Assembly (NCBI RefSeq): GCF_002099425.1
Contig: NW_018344334.1
Coordinates: forward strand, 173,501 to 237,500
Direction of reading: 5' to 3'
DNA from: Phascolarctos cinereus
Taxonomy: Eukaryota; Chordata; Mammalia; Diprotodontia; Phascolarctidae
DNA length: 64,000 nt
In this document: in pieces, positions 1 to 10,600 of the stretch
Position numbering within the stretch: position 1 is the stretch's first letter
How the letters are laid out: every line of letters starts with the position of its first letter
Notes under the pieces: model-generated
The model's database searches: none
What the model was told of the DNA's origin: nothing
What the model saw: the letters and a program-made list of their open reading frames with translations, nothing else
Program-made: the position numbers and the translations under genes

Positions 1-1675
1 TTTTAAGAATACGAAAAATGAGCATGGAAAAAATTTTAAAATGGTATCTCCTATTTAAAAAAAAAGATCTCATGTAAAATTATCTCTATGACTCCCTGGG
101 ATGATACTGATAAGGACATATATTTCAAATGAAGATAATTTGGTTCTATGCCAATCAAACATTACATCATAAATCATTAAACTGAAGCAGAAAAGCCATA
201 TTTTTGTTATTTTTCTTCTAAGAACTTGACATAATCTTCGAGTATTTTCAGTTCAGCCAGAAACTGATAAAATTTGTGCATCATCTTACAATTATATAAA
301 AGAACAAGGAAAAAATAACTTTCTCCTTTGGCCTGACTGCTTATAAAAGAAATACTGCCCTCCCTTCTACACATAATGAAGTGTCATTCCCCGCCCTGAC
401 CCAAATCATTGTCTTTAGGAGCTTGATAATCAGCCAGTAGCATAGTTTTACACCCTCCAAATGATTTTCTGGCTGAAGACTAACATCAATCCTTTGGAAA
501 TCAACTTTTTAGCCCATTCATCCAGTTGCTCAGGCTTATAGATAATGATAAGCTTGAAACTAATGATCATTTTAGAGACACAGAAAAGTCAATAGGTTTT
601 TAAGGAATTTTATATTGTGAATTTAGACTGATCAGTAACTTCAGTACAGTTTGACAGCAAGAAAGGGAAGTTACAGACCCCCATTCCACATTACTCATTT
701 TCTGTAGGGCTCCATTTGTACAAACTTTAAGTGATTTATCAAGAATTTATGTGGCAGACTCTATTAGGACAAAGAAGCCAAGTTCTAGAGCTTCCATTCC
801 AGATAGGAAAGCAAAGAAGAAACCAGGCTACTTTTGACATGGCAAATTTGGTCTTTGAAGGAATCAGCCCTACAGAGGGGTAAGAGTAAGGCCAAGACGT
901 TACATGTGGTTTGCAGTCTTCCTCCCTCCTAAAATTGATCATCTGCTTAAGTGACACAATTATGGAACAAGTCTTGTAGGAGAAAGGCAGCTACCTATGT
1001 GAGATTCCTCATCCTGAAAAAATGCAGCTCATTGATTTTCAGATGGCTGTTGACAATTCAGAAACAAATGCTTTAATAAAGCAAGTTGTTTTTGAATGTT
1101 AACATAACAAATATGATAGGCAGCTCTTTATAATCAGAGGCTAATCATTATTAATTTCTTTGACATTCAAGTCGCTGACATTAATTATAACAAATGCCTT
1201 CAGTAGATATCTGGTGCAGTCCAGAGCTCCATGGCAAAACCATTGTCATTTGGAACTCAAAGTGGTATATTTGCTATCAAGTGTTGCTCAAAGATCTAAT
1301 TTCCTGTATCTTATTAATCAAAGTGAATATATAATTTTGGGGAGATAAGATGGGAAGTGTTTTGAAATGTTTGATCATCTTGGCCTAAGCTATCCTTTTG
1401 ATTTTTTTTCCTGACTGGAGAAGAAAGCTATTTGAAATTCATAAAAGTTTAGATTTGACTAGACTGGACTTTTCATCCATGAATCTTAAGTCCATTTACA
1501 TGCATTCTAAAAAACTTGTATATTAGATAACTAAAGAGTATTATTTTCATTTTGCATGTGAAAATGGGCAAAATGAGATTTAAGGACATCTCCTCACCAA
1601 TTTTCTTTGCTTTTAGAAATGAGCAGAAGCAGAGCTCAAGGTTTTTCTTCTAAAGAAGAAAAGAAGCAAGTATTG
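1..1675. other. Unique AT-rich DNA, no gene or repeat recognised
   Basis: I see no interspersed repeat and no credible coding exon here. Open frames are under 75 codons. The part at about 1021-1345 is dense in TAAT-type motifs and has no repeat signature, so it is a possible conserved non-coding element. That is an inference from composition only. Confidence 0.6.
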
Positions 1676-2158
1676 ATTAGGTACCTCCTGTATGCCAGGC
1701 AGGTCTCAAGGTGACACAGTGGATGGAATGCTGGATCTGGAATCAGGAAGACCTGAGTTCAAATCTGACCTCAGATACTTAATAGTTGTGTGACCCTGGG
1801 CAAATCACATAACCCTGTTTGCCTCAGTTTCCTCATCTGTAAAATGAGCTGGAGAAGGAAATGGCAAACCACTCCAACATCTTTGCCAAGAAAACCCCAA
1901 ATTGGATCCCGAAAAGTTGGACAAGACTGAAAATGACAGAACAACAACATGTGGCTGTCACTGTGCTAAGCATTTCATAAATATTGTCTCAATTAATCAT
2001 CACAACAACTCCGAAAGGTAGGTGCTATTATTATTCTTACTATATAGTTAAGGAAACTGAAGTATCTTGCTGAAACACAGCGAGTAAATGTTTGAGGCTA
2101 AATTTGAACTCAGGTCTTTCTCACTCCAGGCTTAGCACTCTATCAACTGAGGTGCCTA
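1676..2158 (-). repeat. MIR/CORE-SINE (old), antisense, split by a MAR1 SINE
   Basis: Two antisense pieces flank a younger SINE: about 1676-1700 (ending TATGCCAGGC) and about 1950-2158 (starting with CACTGTGCTAAGCATTT). Together they read as a reverse-complement CORE-SINE. The right part has the typical order: a CTCAATTAATCATCACAACA module, an AGGAAACTGA box, then a GAACTCAGGTCTTTC tRNA-related end. It is diverged, so it is older than the inserted SINE. Confidence 0.75.
1701..1949 (+). mobile_element. MAR1-type marsupial SINE
   Basis: A tRNA-derived head (CACAGTGGATGGAATGC... GAGTTCAAATCTGACCTCAG with A- and B-box-like parts) is followed by the CTGTAAAATGAGCTGGAGAA body, the GGCAAACCACTCC block and an (ACAAC)n tail. 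It is close to full length at about 250 bp. It sits inside an older antisense CORE-SINE. Members of this family are thought to be mobilised by RTE-type LINEs because of the tail, which is family knowledge and not shown here. Confidence 0.9.
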
Positions 2159-2760
2159 AGATTCTTCACTGGCCAAGCTCATCTCTTCCTAATTCTGACG
2201 GTCTTTTTTTTGTACCTATATAATAACTTTTATTCATTTCACTAAATATTTTAAAGAGTCAGAAGCTATAATTCAAAAGTTTACATTTAAAACCAAACTG
2301 TTCACATTTTTCTTGGAGGAAAAGACTATACAGGTAAACCAATACAAAAATATATGCAAAATCAATGCAAAGTTATTTTACTGGGGGGAGGGGGGCGGCA
2401 GCAGCATTAAGAGCTAGAAAAATTAGAAAAGGCTCAGGATTCCAAGAAACAGAGGTTAGCAGTTGGAGTAGTCTAGACATAGGGTGCAGTGTGTAAAAAG
2501 GCAGAGTGGGTGGTCACACGTAGGGAACGTCAGCTATGTCAGTTGGACTGGAACACAGAATGCTTCAAAGAGAGCTTCTCATCTTGCCTAGCTGTTCGAT
2601 GCATGCAAGTTTTGTCTCTGGGACTAGGTTATAAACTTCTCCAAGGCAGTGACTTTGAAGGGTAGTTAGTACAATAACAAGAGTACTGAAATACTCAGGA
2701 AATAATTGGGTTCGTGGCCATGCTTGCAAGCTTTGTAACTACACGCAAATGCCAACTAGC
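2159..2760. other. Unique DNA, nothing recognised
   Basis: Moderately AT-rich sequence with a short G-run at about 2382-2396. No repeat family, exon or RNA gene was recognised. Confidence 0.5.
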
Positions 2761-2851
2761 ATCCATTTAATCAGCTAGCACTGTGGTAAGCAATGGGGCT
2801 ACAAAATGAAGATAAAAACCCAATTCCTCTCCTCGAGGAGCTTGCATAATA
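2761..2851 (-). repeat. L2 3'-end fragment, antisense
   Basis: Reads as the reverse of an L2 tail: CATTTAATCAGCTAGCACTG, then a GGGGCTACAAAATGAAGAT block and a CTCGAGGAGCTTGCATAATA block. Short and diverged. Confidence 0.6.
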
Positions 2852-3235
2852 ATTGGCCTCAGTTTCCTCATCTACAAAATGAGGATAATAAAACCTGAAC
2901 TACTGATCTGAGGCAGCTAAGTAGGTTAGTGGATGGAGTGCCGGGCTTGGAGTCAAGAAGACCTGACTTTACATAAGGCCTCAAACACTCACTAGCTGTG
3001 TGACCCTGGGCAAGTTACTCAACTTCTGTTTGCCTCAATTCACTGGAGAAGGAAATGGCAAACCACTGTACTATCTGTGCCAAGAAAACCTCTTATGTCC
3101 TCATGAGAAGTTGGACACAACTGAATGACTAAACAACAACAGCAACGTTATTGACCTCACAGGATTCTTGTGAGAATAAAATGAGATGATATGTTCTTAA
3201 AGTACATGTAGACCTAAAAGCACTATTCAGGTTCA
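2852..3235 (+). repeat. MIR/CORE-SINE, sense, split by a MAR1 SINE
   Basis: The left part, about 2853-2911, carries CCTCAGTTTCCTCATCTACA and GAGGATAATAAAACCTG. The right part, about 3147-3235, continues with GACCTCACAGGATTCTTGTG and AATAAAATGAGATGATATG, the usual order in a sense-strand CORE-SINE. The MAR1 copy at 2912-3146 separates them. Confidence 0.75.
2912..3146 (+). mobile_element. MAR1-type marsupial SINE
   Basis: Starts AGGCAGCTAAGTAGGTTAGT and has the tRNA-like CTAGCTGTGTGACCCTGGGC block. The GAGAAGGAAATGGCAAACCA body and an AAACAACAACAGCAAC tail follow. Part of the middle (the CTGTAAAATGAGC segment) is missing. Inserted into a MIR/CORE-SINE. Confidence 0.88.
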
Positions 3236-3344
3236 CAAATTAGCAATTGCAAGGTGCCTTATAGGCCATCTAGTCTAATGCTCTCCTTTGCATTTCACAG
3301 GGGATATAGTTGAGACCTGGAGAGCTTGTGATTCGCCCAAGTGA
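3236..3344 (+). repeat. MIR3/L3b-like ancient fragment
   Basis: Contains AGGTGCCTTATAGGCCATCT followed by AGTCTAATGCTC and a TTTCACAGG / GAGACCTGGAGAGCTTGTGA module. This resembles the widespread mammalian 'CATCTAGTCCAACCC...TTTTACAGATGAGGAAACTG' repeat. Strongly diverged, so the family name is tentative. Confidence 0.45.
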
Positions 3345-4081
3345 GTCAGTTAAGCAACAAATATTTACTATATGCTTACTAAGTGCCAGCCATTATGTTA
3401 GGTGCTGGATATACAAAAAAAGGGAAAAAAAAAACAATGAAACAAAAACTACAGGTACTTTCTTCAAAGAGTTCACATGGGGAGGGGGAATTCAAATAGC
3501 TGTAGATATATACAGTGAAAATGAAAATTAATCTTCAAAGAAAGACATTAGGCTTGGGAGTGGGGAGGAACAGGGGAAAGCCTCCTAGAGAAGATGAGAT
3601 TTGACCTGAATCTTGAGGGAAGCCAGGAAAGCAAGGAGGCAGAGATAAAGAGGGAGAGCATAGAGGACAGCCAATTCCAAGTCAGGGCATAGTGTTGTTT
3701 ATGAGAAAAAGCAAGCAGTACAGTTTAGCTCAACTAAGGATTTTTGGAAGGGAGTAAGAGTTAGAAGACTAGCAAGGTAGGAAGAGGCCAGGTTGGAAAG
3801 GGTTTTAAATGCCAAACACGATTTTATAATTGATCTTATAGGTAACAGGAAGTCACTGGAGTTTAATGAGAAGGGGGTGTCATATGGTCAGGAAAATCAC
3901 TTTCGCAGCTGTGAAGAGGATAGGCTGGAGCAGGGAGAGACCTAGGTTATAGAGAACCACTAGAAAGCTATTGCAAGTCCAAGTGAGAGGTAAAAAGGGC
4001 CAAACCAGGGTGATAGTTGTGTGAGTGGAGAGAAGAGGAGATAGATGAGAGTTATTATGAAGATAAACTTGACAGCAGAGA

Positions 4082-4101
4082 GGATGTGTGTGTGTGTGTG
4101 G
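4082..4101. repeat. Short (GT)n simple repeat
   Basis: About 20 bases of GT dinucleotide repeat lying inside the antisense L2. Confidence 0.8.
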
Positions 4102-4613
4102 GTTCAAGTGAGGGATAACTGAGAAGCTGGTGGTACCCTCAATGGTAATAGGAAAATTTGGAAGAAGGGAGGGTTTGGGGAAAAAAGGCAGTGGATTCTG
4201 TTAGCTGTGGGAAGTGCAATTAAAGATATCCAAAAGGCAGCTGATAATGAAATATAGGAATTCAAAGAGAGAGTAGAGCTCAATATATTCACCAGGGCAT
4301 CATCTGCATGGAAATTATAACACAATTTATGAAAGCTGATGAACTTAAGTTATAATATAGTGAAAAGAGAAGAAAAGGTGGCTTAGGACAGAGCCTTGTG
4401 GGACATGGGCAGTTAGTGAACAAAACCTGGATGAAGATCCAGCAAAGAGGAGTGATTAGATGGGTAGGAATTAGATGGGTAGTGATTAGATGATTAGTGA
4501 TTAGAGACAGGAGAGACTAGTGTCACAGATGCCAAGGGAAGAGAGGGTATCCACGAAGAGGGTCACCTGGTATAGAGAAATCAAAAAGAATGAGTATTGA
4601 AAAGGGGGCCATT

Positions 4614-4858
4614 GATGATGATGATGTTCAGGCATTTCAGTCATGTCCAACTCATGACCCTATTTGGGGTTTACTTGGCAAAGATACTGGAGAGGTTTGC
4701 AATTAACTTCTCCAGCTCATTTTATAGATGAGGAAAATGAGGCAAACAGGATTAAGTGACTTGCCAGGGTCACACAACTAGTAAATGTCTGAGGCCTGAT
4801 TTGAATTCAGGAAGTCTTTTTGACTCTAGGTCCAGTACTTTATTCACTCCATCAAAAA
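4614..4858 (-). mobile_element. MAR1-type SINE, antisense, inside L2
   Basis: Reverse-complement MAR1: GATGATGATGTTCAGGCATT tail region, then CTTGGCAAAGATACTGGAGA, CTCATTTTATAGATGAGG and the tRNA-like end GATTTGAATTCAGGAAGTC. CCATT occurs on both sides (4609-4613 and 4860-4864), compatible with a short target-site duplication. Confidence 0.88.
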
Positions 4859-6097
4859 GCCATTAAATTTGGCAATTAAGTGATAACAGGTAACTTTGGA
4901 GAGGACAGATTTAGTTGAAGGATGAGTTTGGAAGCCAGATTTCAGGGATTTAGAAACCAATGAGGAAGGATGAGGAAATATTGACAGTAGAGGGTATTTT
5001 TTCAAGGAGTTTAATCACAAAAGGGAAGAAGGCTATAGGATGATAGCTGCTGTGGTCTGACGAAACAAGTTTTATTTTAAGAATAGAAATGTCATAGAGA
5101 TTGAAAATTAGTGTGAGAATGGGGATGATAGCACAGGAAATCTTCTGGAGAAGATGGGAGTGGATGGATCAAGTGAATATGTAGAGAGATTTGCCTTTGC
5201 AAGAAAAAGTGTCACCTCTCCATGTGCAAGAGACAGTGGAAGTCAATGTCTGAATGATGTAACATCAGGGTAAGAGGGAGAAGAGAGAGCTCTTGGCAAA
5301 TGGCCTTAATATGTGTGTGCCTATGCAAGTATGTAGTATGAGGCACAGTCCTCAGTTAAGAAGATGAGGGAAAGTGGTGCCATGGGAGGCTTGAGAAAGG
5401 ATGAAAAAAGTTTTGGATATGCTTTGTGGTGAGGGGGTTAATGAATTGATTAGAGAGGTATGAAAGTTAGCCTTGCTGCATCGAGGGCCCTGTTGCAATC
5501 ATGTAACAAATTCGTAGCATATCCAATTGTGATTTCTTGACTTGTTCAGTTCTATTCAGTAGCATTTGAAGAGAACGGAAGAGATTAGTGGGCATAATTC
5601 AACGATGTGATTTGACAAGGTGGGATCAACAAAAGAATAAGGGTAAAAAGGGATTCCTATACAGAAGATTGTGTAGAGTTGAACCAATTTACCAGGGGAT
5701 CAATATATGGAGTGGAGGCAGTGTAGTCATGCATGGCCTGTGAAATAACCGAGGGGCAAAAGGACTGGAATTGAGACTGGGCAAGGGTGACAAACAGGTC
5801 TTGGCAGGTTTAGGCAGAGGGAAAGATGCAGTGGTAAAAAAAAAATATCATCTAGATAAAGGAATTTCAGAATTCATGAAGATGGAAGGGAATACTTGCC
5901 TTTTCTGCTTTGTGTTTCTTTTCTGAGTGAATGAGCACCATTCTAGTGATGCACTTGTATGGGTTTGGAATCAATTTCAGGAGTTTGAGGTCAAGAAATC
6001 TGAAGGCCAGTGAAGGGAACTGACTGGCTGTAAAGGAAGCTTCTTTGGAGAGCTGAATAGAAGGAGCTTAGCCCCCTAGTCAGGCTTACCAGAAGAC

Positions 6098-6275
6098 ATG
6101 GACTTTAATGTGGAAATTTGTTTTTCTTGACCATGATTACTTGTTTCAAGGGTCTTGTTTTTCTTTTCTTTTCTTTCTTTTCTTTTTTTTTTTCTATTCA
6201 GGCCAGGGGAGGAGGTAGAGAGAAAGAAATGCTTGGTAATTGAAAAAAAACTTTAAAAAAAACATGGAATTTTAA
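6098..6275 (+). repeat. L1 3' untranslated end (short fragment)
   Basis: Reads ACATGGACTTTAATGTGGAA, then TTTGTTTTTCTTGACCATGA, a T/C-rich run at 6150-6194, a G-rich GGGGAGGAGGTAGAGAG block and an A-rich end. The same order occurs in a longer L1 tail at 59885-60285, which supports calling this an L1 3' end. Confidence 0.65.
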
Positions 6276-6540
6276 GGGGTGCAGAGGACAAATGAAATGT
6301 AAAATGCCAATCAGCAGGCATGCAAACTGATTCATGCCCTGATATGGTTAAATTAAGTGTTGGGTTTTTTTTTTTGGTACATTGTAACAGTGATTATATA
6401 TTAATGTGCTGAATCTTGCTTTCACTATTTCTAGTAGTACATTCATGATTTTTAGCTTTTCTTTGTATGTAAGGAACAAATATCTGTCCCATAAGTGAAT
6501 TACATGGCACAAAAAGTATCTTCCTTTGGGGGAGGCCCTC
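6276..6540. other. Unique AT-rich DNA
   Basis: No repeat or gene recognised. Confidence 0.45.
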
Positions 6541-6778
6541 AAGCAGGGGTCTGTAACCATTTTTGTTTCATGGATCCATTTGGCAGTCAGGAGAACCCTG
6601 TGGACCCCTTCTCAGAATCATATTTTTAAATGCATAAAACACATTAATTATAAAGGAAGCCAATCATATTGAAATAGCAAAATTCCCTTTCCCAACCAAG
6701 TTGAAAGATCAATCGAATTCTATTCACAGGCCCCTTGAGGATCCATTGGCCCCATGTAAAGAATTCTTGCCCTACATA
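6541..6778 (+). mobile_element. hAT-like non-autonomous DNA transposon relic
   Basis: Starts AAGCAGGGGTCTGTAACCAT and continues with GTGGACCCCTTCTCAGAATC and AATGCATAAAACACATTAAT. It ends with AAAGAATTCTTGCCCTACA, an imperfect inverted version of the start. The same core recurs at 8056-8636 (antisense), 58565-58704 and 61575-61700. Ends resemble hAT-Charlie terminal repeats; the exact family name is not claimed. Confidence 0.7.
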
Positions 6779-8055
6779 TAAGCCAAAACTTAATCTCCCC
6801 CACCCCAGGATTCCTGGAGTGGGAGCAAGAGTGTGTTGTAGAGAGCATTAAGCTCCTGAGAAGATTGCTAAATTGTTCAATTAGAGCATCTTACACCTCA
6901 GAAATCAGCAAACATGATCAACACTTGATTTATTGTTTTGCTCATTATTTAGACTTAAGAAAGTTTTAGAGAAAATGTTAATAATGCAGATTATTATTTA
7001 GAGACATCATGGATAGATACTTTTTTTCAGAAAACTTGCTATTAAATATTTTACCGAAACACCCCTGGATGGCAGGGGTGAACCAAAGAGTAAGACAAGA
7101 GGGGACCTAATTCTACTGTCATTGGAGGTCAGACTCTCTCAAAATCAATCTGGTCTGACTTGTTCGTGGGGCCAGGGTAGAGAGGCACCTGTGGAAAACT
7201 GGTAGGTACAATGCCCTAGCTCCTTACACCCAGCATTGATTCTTAAATTTAGAGTACACATATTTAAATAGCCTCCCACTCCTTGCCCACAATTCTTGAT
7301 TAGTGGTACCAACTGGCAGAAAGAGATTGTGTATGAGCTTAAAAATGCCTTGTTGAGTGTTATGTTATTCTGTGACTGCAGAACCCCCTCCTGGGAATTC
7401 TGCTAGGCACAATAGGGCCCTGCCAAATAAACCAATACTATGAGAAAAAATAAATTCTCTCTGACATTATGAAGTGGGAAAAAAGTGACAGATTTGGCTA
7501 AGAATCATTTTGAAGACAAATTTAGAGGCAAAATCCTGCACCATTGATTTGGTCCAATCAATGCTATTAAATTAATATGCAAGGAAGTAAAAGAGAAGCT
7601 GCAACACTTGACAGATGACCATTAAGAACACCAGAATTATAGGTGAGAATAAAAAAAAAAGGGTTTCTTTCCTGGCTTTTCAAATTTAAATTTCAAATAA
7701 GGCTGCTCTGGGTCATGCAACGGGAATCTAACAGAAGCCTTTCTCTGATTTTGCCTGCCTGAAATGTTAGCTTTAAAATGACTGAAACTTTTTTGTGCCT
7801 TCATGTAATTGCTATGAAAGCTATTAGAAACTTCAAGCTGAAAATCTTTGCACCTGTGCTCAGAATTGCAGAACTCTGTAAAACTCCCTTAGTACAAGGC
7901 TGTTAGTCTTGTCGACATGGTCTTCATTCAACATTGAAAACAGAGGCACACCTAAGTCCTATTTGTAAGGTGCTTTCCTAGTTATAATGCTAGAAGAACT
8001 AGGTTTGGAAAGGAAAAAAAAAGACAGTATCCTTTCCAGAAAGAGATCTTTTAGC
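6779..8055. other. Unique DNA with possible conserved segments
   Basis: About 1.3 kb in which I recognise no repeat. Part of it (about 7640-7910) has balanced composition and few simple repeats, as conserved non-coding DNA often does. This is only a composition-based inference. A segment near 7340-7440 ends with an AATAAA-bearing stretch but lacks convincing LTR ends. Confidence 0.5.
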
Positions 8056-8553
8056 TCTAGAACAAAGTCTTTAACCTGGAATCCATGGAGAAGGTTCAGC
8101 AGATGGGTCCAATCCTTTTGACTAAATAAGAAAAAATACATCTTTTTTTTAATTTTTACTAACATTTAACTGACATTTGACATTTCCTTCAATTTTGAAT
8201 GTAGGTAACAAATGGCAGTAGTATTACTTCAAAGCCAATTGTAGGTCCAACAAGCCATATATTTTGCCTTGTCAAAAAGTACACTACAGGTTACTGTTCT
8301 TGTACAATCTAAGCAACAGCCTTCACATTTTATCTTAAAAAATAAATTTAATTTTAGCTTATCTATTTTAAAAATATTATTATGTTATGTGTTATATAGT
8401 CATTATTATGCAACAAAATTTTAAAACGTTTTGATAACTTAGCTTCAAAGTCCAGCTGGGTTCCTTCATAATCCTATTTATTTTATTTTATGCATTAAAA
8501 AAAACATTATTCTTATAAAAGGTCCACAGCCTTCACCAGGCTGCCCAAAGGAT

Positions 8554-8605
<52 letters not shown>

Positions 8606-8636
8606 CACACACACAAAGGTTAAGAACTGTTCTAGA
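8056..8636 (-). mobile_element. hAT-Charlie-like DNA transposon with inverted ends and TCTAGA flanks
   Basis: The left end at 8056-8077 (TCTAGAACAAAGTCTTTAAC) and the right end at 8617-8636 (AGGTTAAGAACTGTTCTAGA) are imperfect inverted repeats. TCTAGA at both outer edges fits the NTCTAGAN target-site duplication known for Charlie-type hATs. Inside, in reverse complement, is the GTGGACC...TTTTTAATGCATAAAATAAAATA core also seen at 6541, 58565 and 61575. A (CA)n tract at about 8558-8616 has grown just inside the right end. No transposase frame is present. Confidence 0.78.
8558..8616. repeat. (CA)n microsatellite inside the hAT relic
   Basis: About 59 bases of CA repeat with a few G interruptions near the right end. 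Confidence 0.95.
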
Positions 8637-8770
8637 TTTATGAATCTATGAACATACGACCTCAACACCCCTCATCTTCAGTTGTTTTTTATATAAGTAC
8701 ACACATATATAAAACTGATCTCACTATATGGTAAAGTATAGCTGAATTATGCTGGAAGATACAACAACAA

Positions 8771-8905
8771 AGATGATGTTAATAATAGTAGTGACTAACA
8801 TTCATATAATACTTAAAAGTTTGCAAATCATTTTATATTTTTTCCTTGATTCTCATGTTGCAACTCTGTGAAGTGTGTACTATTATTGTCCTTGTTTTGC
8901 AGAAA
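8771..8905 (-). repeat. MIR/CORE-SINE fragment, antisense
   Basis: Contains GATGTTAATAATAGTAGTGA, CATTCATATAATACTTAAAA and TGTACTATTATTGTCC, in the order of a reverse-complement CORE-SINE 3' half. Confidence 0.65.
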
Positions 8906-8964
8906 AGGTTATAATAGTACCAGCTTGTGCCTTCATGTAGAAGGTTGATTTTTTGTCACGATCA

Positions 8965-9358
8965 AATGAAATCAATCAATCAATATTTGTTAAGTGCCTA
9001 CCAGGAGCCACATACTGTGCTAAGCACTGGGGATACAAAAAGAGGCAAAAGACGATCTCTGCCCTCAAAGAGCTTACAATCTAATGAGAGAGACAATATA
9101 CAAATATATACACACACACATATATATATATATATATACATATATACATATATATATATATACATATATATACATATATATGCATATGTATGTATGTGTG
9201 TGTGCATGTGTGTTTATATATATACATACATACACACATATAATCAAACTGTATACAGTCTAAGTAGGAAATAATCTATGGAGGGAAGACACCAGAATTA
9301 ATTGGTAGAGGATTCCTGTAAAATGGAATACAATTGGGACTTAAAAGAAGATAATTTT
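8965..9358 (-). repeat. L2 3'-end, antisense, with internal (TA)/(CA) simple repeat
   Basis: Begins AATCAATCAATCAATATTTG and continues GTGCTAAGCACTGGGGATAC, CCTCAAAGAGCTTACAATCT and GGAAATAATCTATGGAGGGA. This is a clear antisense L2 tail. The segment at 9098-9245 that normally holds an ACATATATACA-like stretch has expanded into a mixed TA/CATA/TG simple repeat. Confidence 0.85.
9098..9245. repeat. Mixed (TA)n/(CATA)n/(TG)n simple repeat
   Basis: Alternating purine-pyrimidine repeat of about 148 bases within an L2 tail. Open frames crossing it encode only Tyr/Ile/His/Cys low-complexity peptides and are not genes. Confidence 0.95.
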
Positions 9359-9380
9359 TAAAAAATGGTTTTTCAAAAAC

Positions 9381-9628
9381 TTTGTTATTGTTTAGTTATT
9401 TCAGTGAAGTCTGACCCTTTATGACCCCATTTGGGAGTTTCTTGGCAAAGATACTGGTTTGCCATTTCCTACTCCAGCTCATTTTACAGTAAGAAAACTG
9501 AGGTCAACAGGGTTAAGTGATATACTTACCCAGGGTCGCACAGATAGTAAGGGTCTGAGGCCTGATTTGAACTGAAGTCTTCCTGACTCCAGGCCTGGCA
9601 CTCAATCCACTGCACTGCCTACCTGCCC
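9381..9628 (-). mobile_element. MAR1-type SINE, antisense
   Basis: Reverse-complement MAR1: TTTGTTATTGTTTAGTTATT tail, CCCCATTTGGGAGTTTCTTG, GTTTGCCATTTCCTACTCCA and the tRNA-related GATTTGAACTGAAGTCTTCC. Confidence 0.9.
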
Positions 9629-10205
9629 CTTGTCCATGCACCATCTTCATCTTTACTTGACCTCAGAAAACACTTCTATTGTCACATCTTAGACCTAATC
9701 ATCACTAGAAAACAGGTCCATTTCATGGGGGTATGAACTCAGAAATTTCCCTTGTGGAATTACAATCTTCTGTCCTTTCTCCTTGCTGTCAAACCTTTAA
9801 CCCCACCATCACCTCTTTCATCCCTCTCTTCCTCTTTGTTTTCTCAATCCATGAGCTATTCTTCTAGTATCATTTCCCTCTCTTCATAGTCTTTTCCCCA
9901 TAATCTATCATTTCAACAAGTATCTTTCTTCTGCATTTGAAGCCCTTATCTTTTTAACCTTCCAGTCCCTTTCTGAATATGCTTTAAGCTGGCTCACCCC
10001 ACCTACCTTCACCTCCTGAGCTGTCCACTGTGCTGATTGAATCCACTACAAATTCCATACTGCTTTACTCTGGCCATCCCTGTATTGTGCTAATCACTGT
10101 TCATCTTCCTGACACACTCCTCACCATACTGGCTGTTCCATACTTTTCTCTTCAAGTATCCAGTTACATCCCACCAGATTTTCTTTCATTTGATGATATC
10201 ATTTC
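9629..10205 (+). repeat. L2 LINE 5'/ORF2 fragment, sense
   Basis: Pyrimidine-rich, with blocks such as CTTGACCTCAGAAAACACTT, CTCCTTGCTGTCAAACCTTT and CCCCACCATCACCTCTTTCA. These match my recollection of the L2 region upstream of the reverse transcriptase. A short open frame at 10030-10260 has no recognisable domain and is treated as a chance frame. Confidence 0.6.
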
Positions 10206-10215
10206 CTATTTTATT

Positions 10216-10522
10216 CAGCAACTATGTACCATAGTGGATAAAGCACCAGAGCTCAATTAGGAAGACCAGAGTTTGATTCCTGCCTCAGATACTTACTAGC
10301 TATGTGATCCTTGGCAATCCCTGAGTGCCCCAGTTTCTTTATCTGTAAAATGATAATAATAACAGCACTTTTCACCTAGGGTTGTTGTGAGAATAAAATG
10401 AGATAACATTTGTTAAGTGCTTTCAAACCCTAAAGTGCTATATAAATGCTACTGCTACTATTACTACAACAGGAATAACTGCTACTACTATTGCTGTTGC
10501 TTCTGCTACTGCTATTGCTACT
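10216..10522 (+). mobile_element. Ther-1/MIR-type CORE-SINE with trinucleotide tail
   Basis: tRNA head (ACCATAGTGGATAAAGCACC, CAGATACTTACTAGCTATGT), core (TTTCTTTATCTGTAAAATGA) and an L2-related tail (GTGAGAATAAAATGAGATAA ... AGTGCTATATAAATGCTACT). A CTACTA/TTGCTGT trinucleotide run occupies 10447-10522. Confidence 0.85.
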
Positions 10523-10600
10523 GAGATTGAGGCCATCTGCCATTAGTACTCTCACTCATCTCACTTCTTCTATCTATGTCTTTATTCATCCCAAATACAT
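10523..10600. other. Short unique spacer
   Basis: Nothing recognised. Confidence 0.4.

Larger units (their letters stand above)
3345..6060 (-). mobile_element. Long L2 LINE, antisense, with a MAR1 insertion
   Basis: The left end is an antisense L2 tail (CAACAAATATTTACTATATG, then GTGCTGGATATACAAA). It is followed by about 2.5 kb of reverse-complemented L2 coding sequence. Landmarks on the plus strand include AGATTTGACCTGAATCTTGA, AAGGGTTTTAAATGCCAAAC, AGGACAGAGCCTTGTGGGAC and GGATGAAGATCCAGCAAAGA. In the L2 sense direction these fall in the reverse-transcriptase part of ORF2, a CR1-clade LINE. The last 700 bases (about 5350-6060) are more diverged and their inclusion is less certain. The reading frame is destroyed. 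A MAR1 SINE interrupts it at 4614-4858. Confidence 0.85.

Noticed and set aside
1701-1800. tRNA gene suggested by A- and B-box-like sequence
   Set aside because: These boxes belong to tRNA-derived SINEs, repeated many times in the window with SINE bodies attached. No cloverleaf was found.
7040-7440. Possible LTR ending in an AATAAA-bearing stretch
   Set aside because: No terminal TG...CA pair, no target duplication and no similarity elsewhere in the window.
8557-8616. CRISPR-like or regulatory array suggested by regular repetition
   Set aside because: It is a CA dinucleotide run. No spacer-repeat structure exists anywhere in the window, as expected for a vertebrate genome.
8927-9274. 115-codon frame ending in Tyr/Ile repeats
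   Set aside because: Lies across an antisense L2 tail and its simple repeat.
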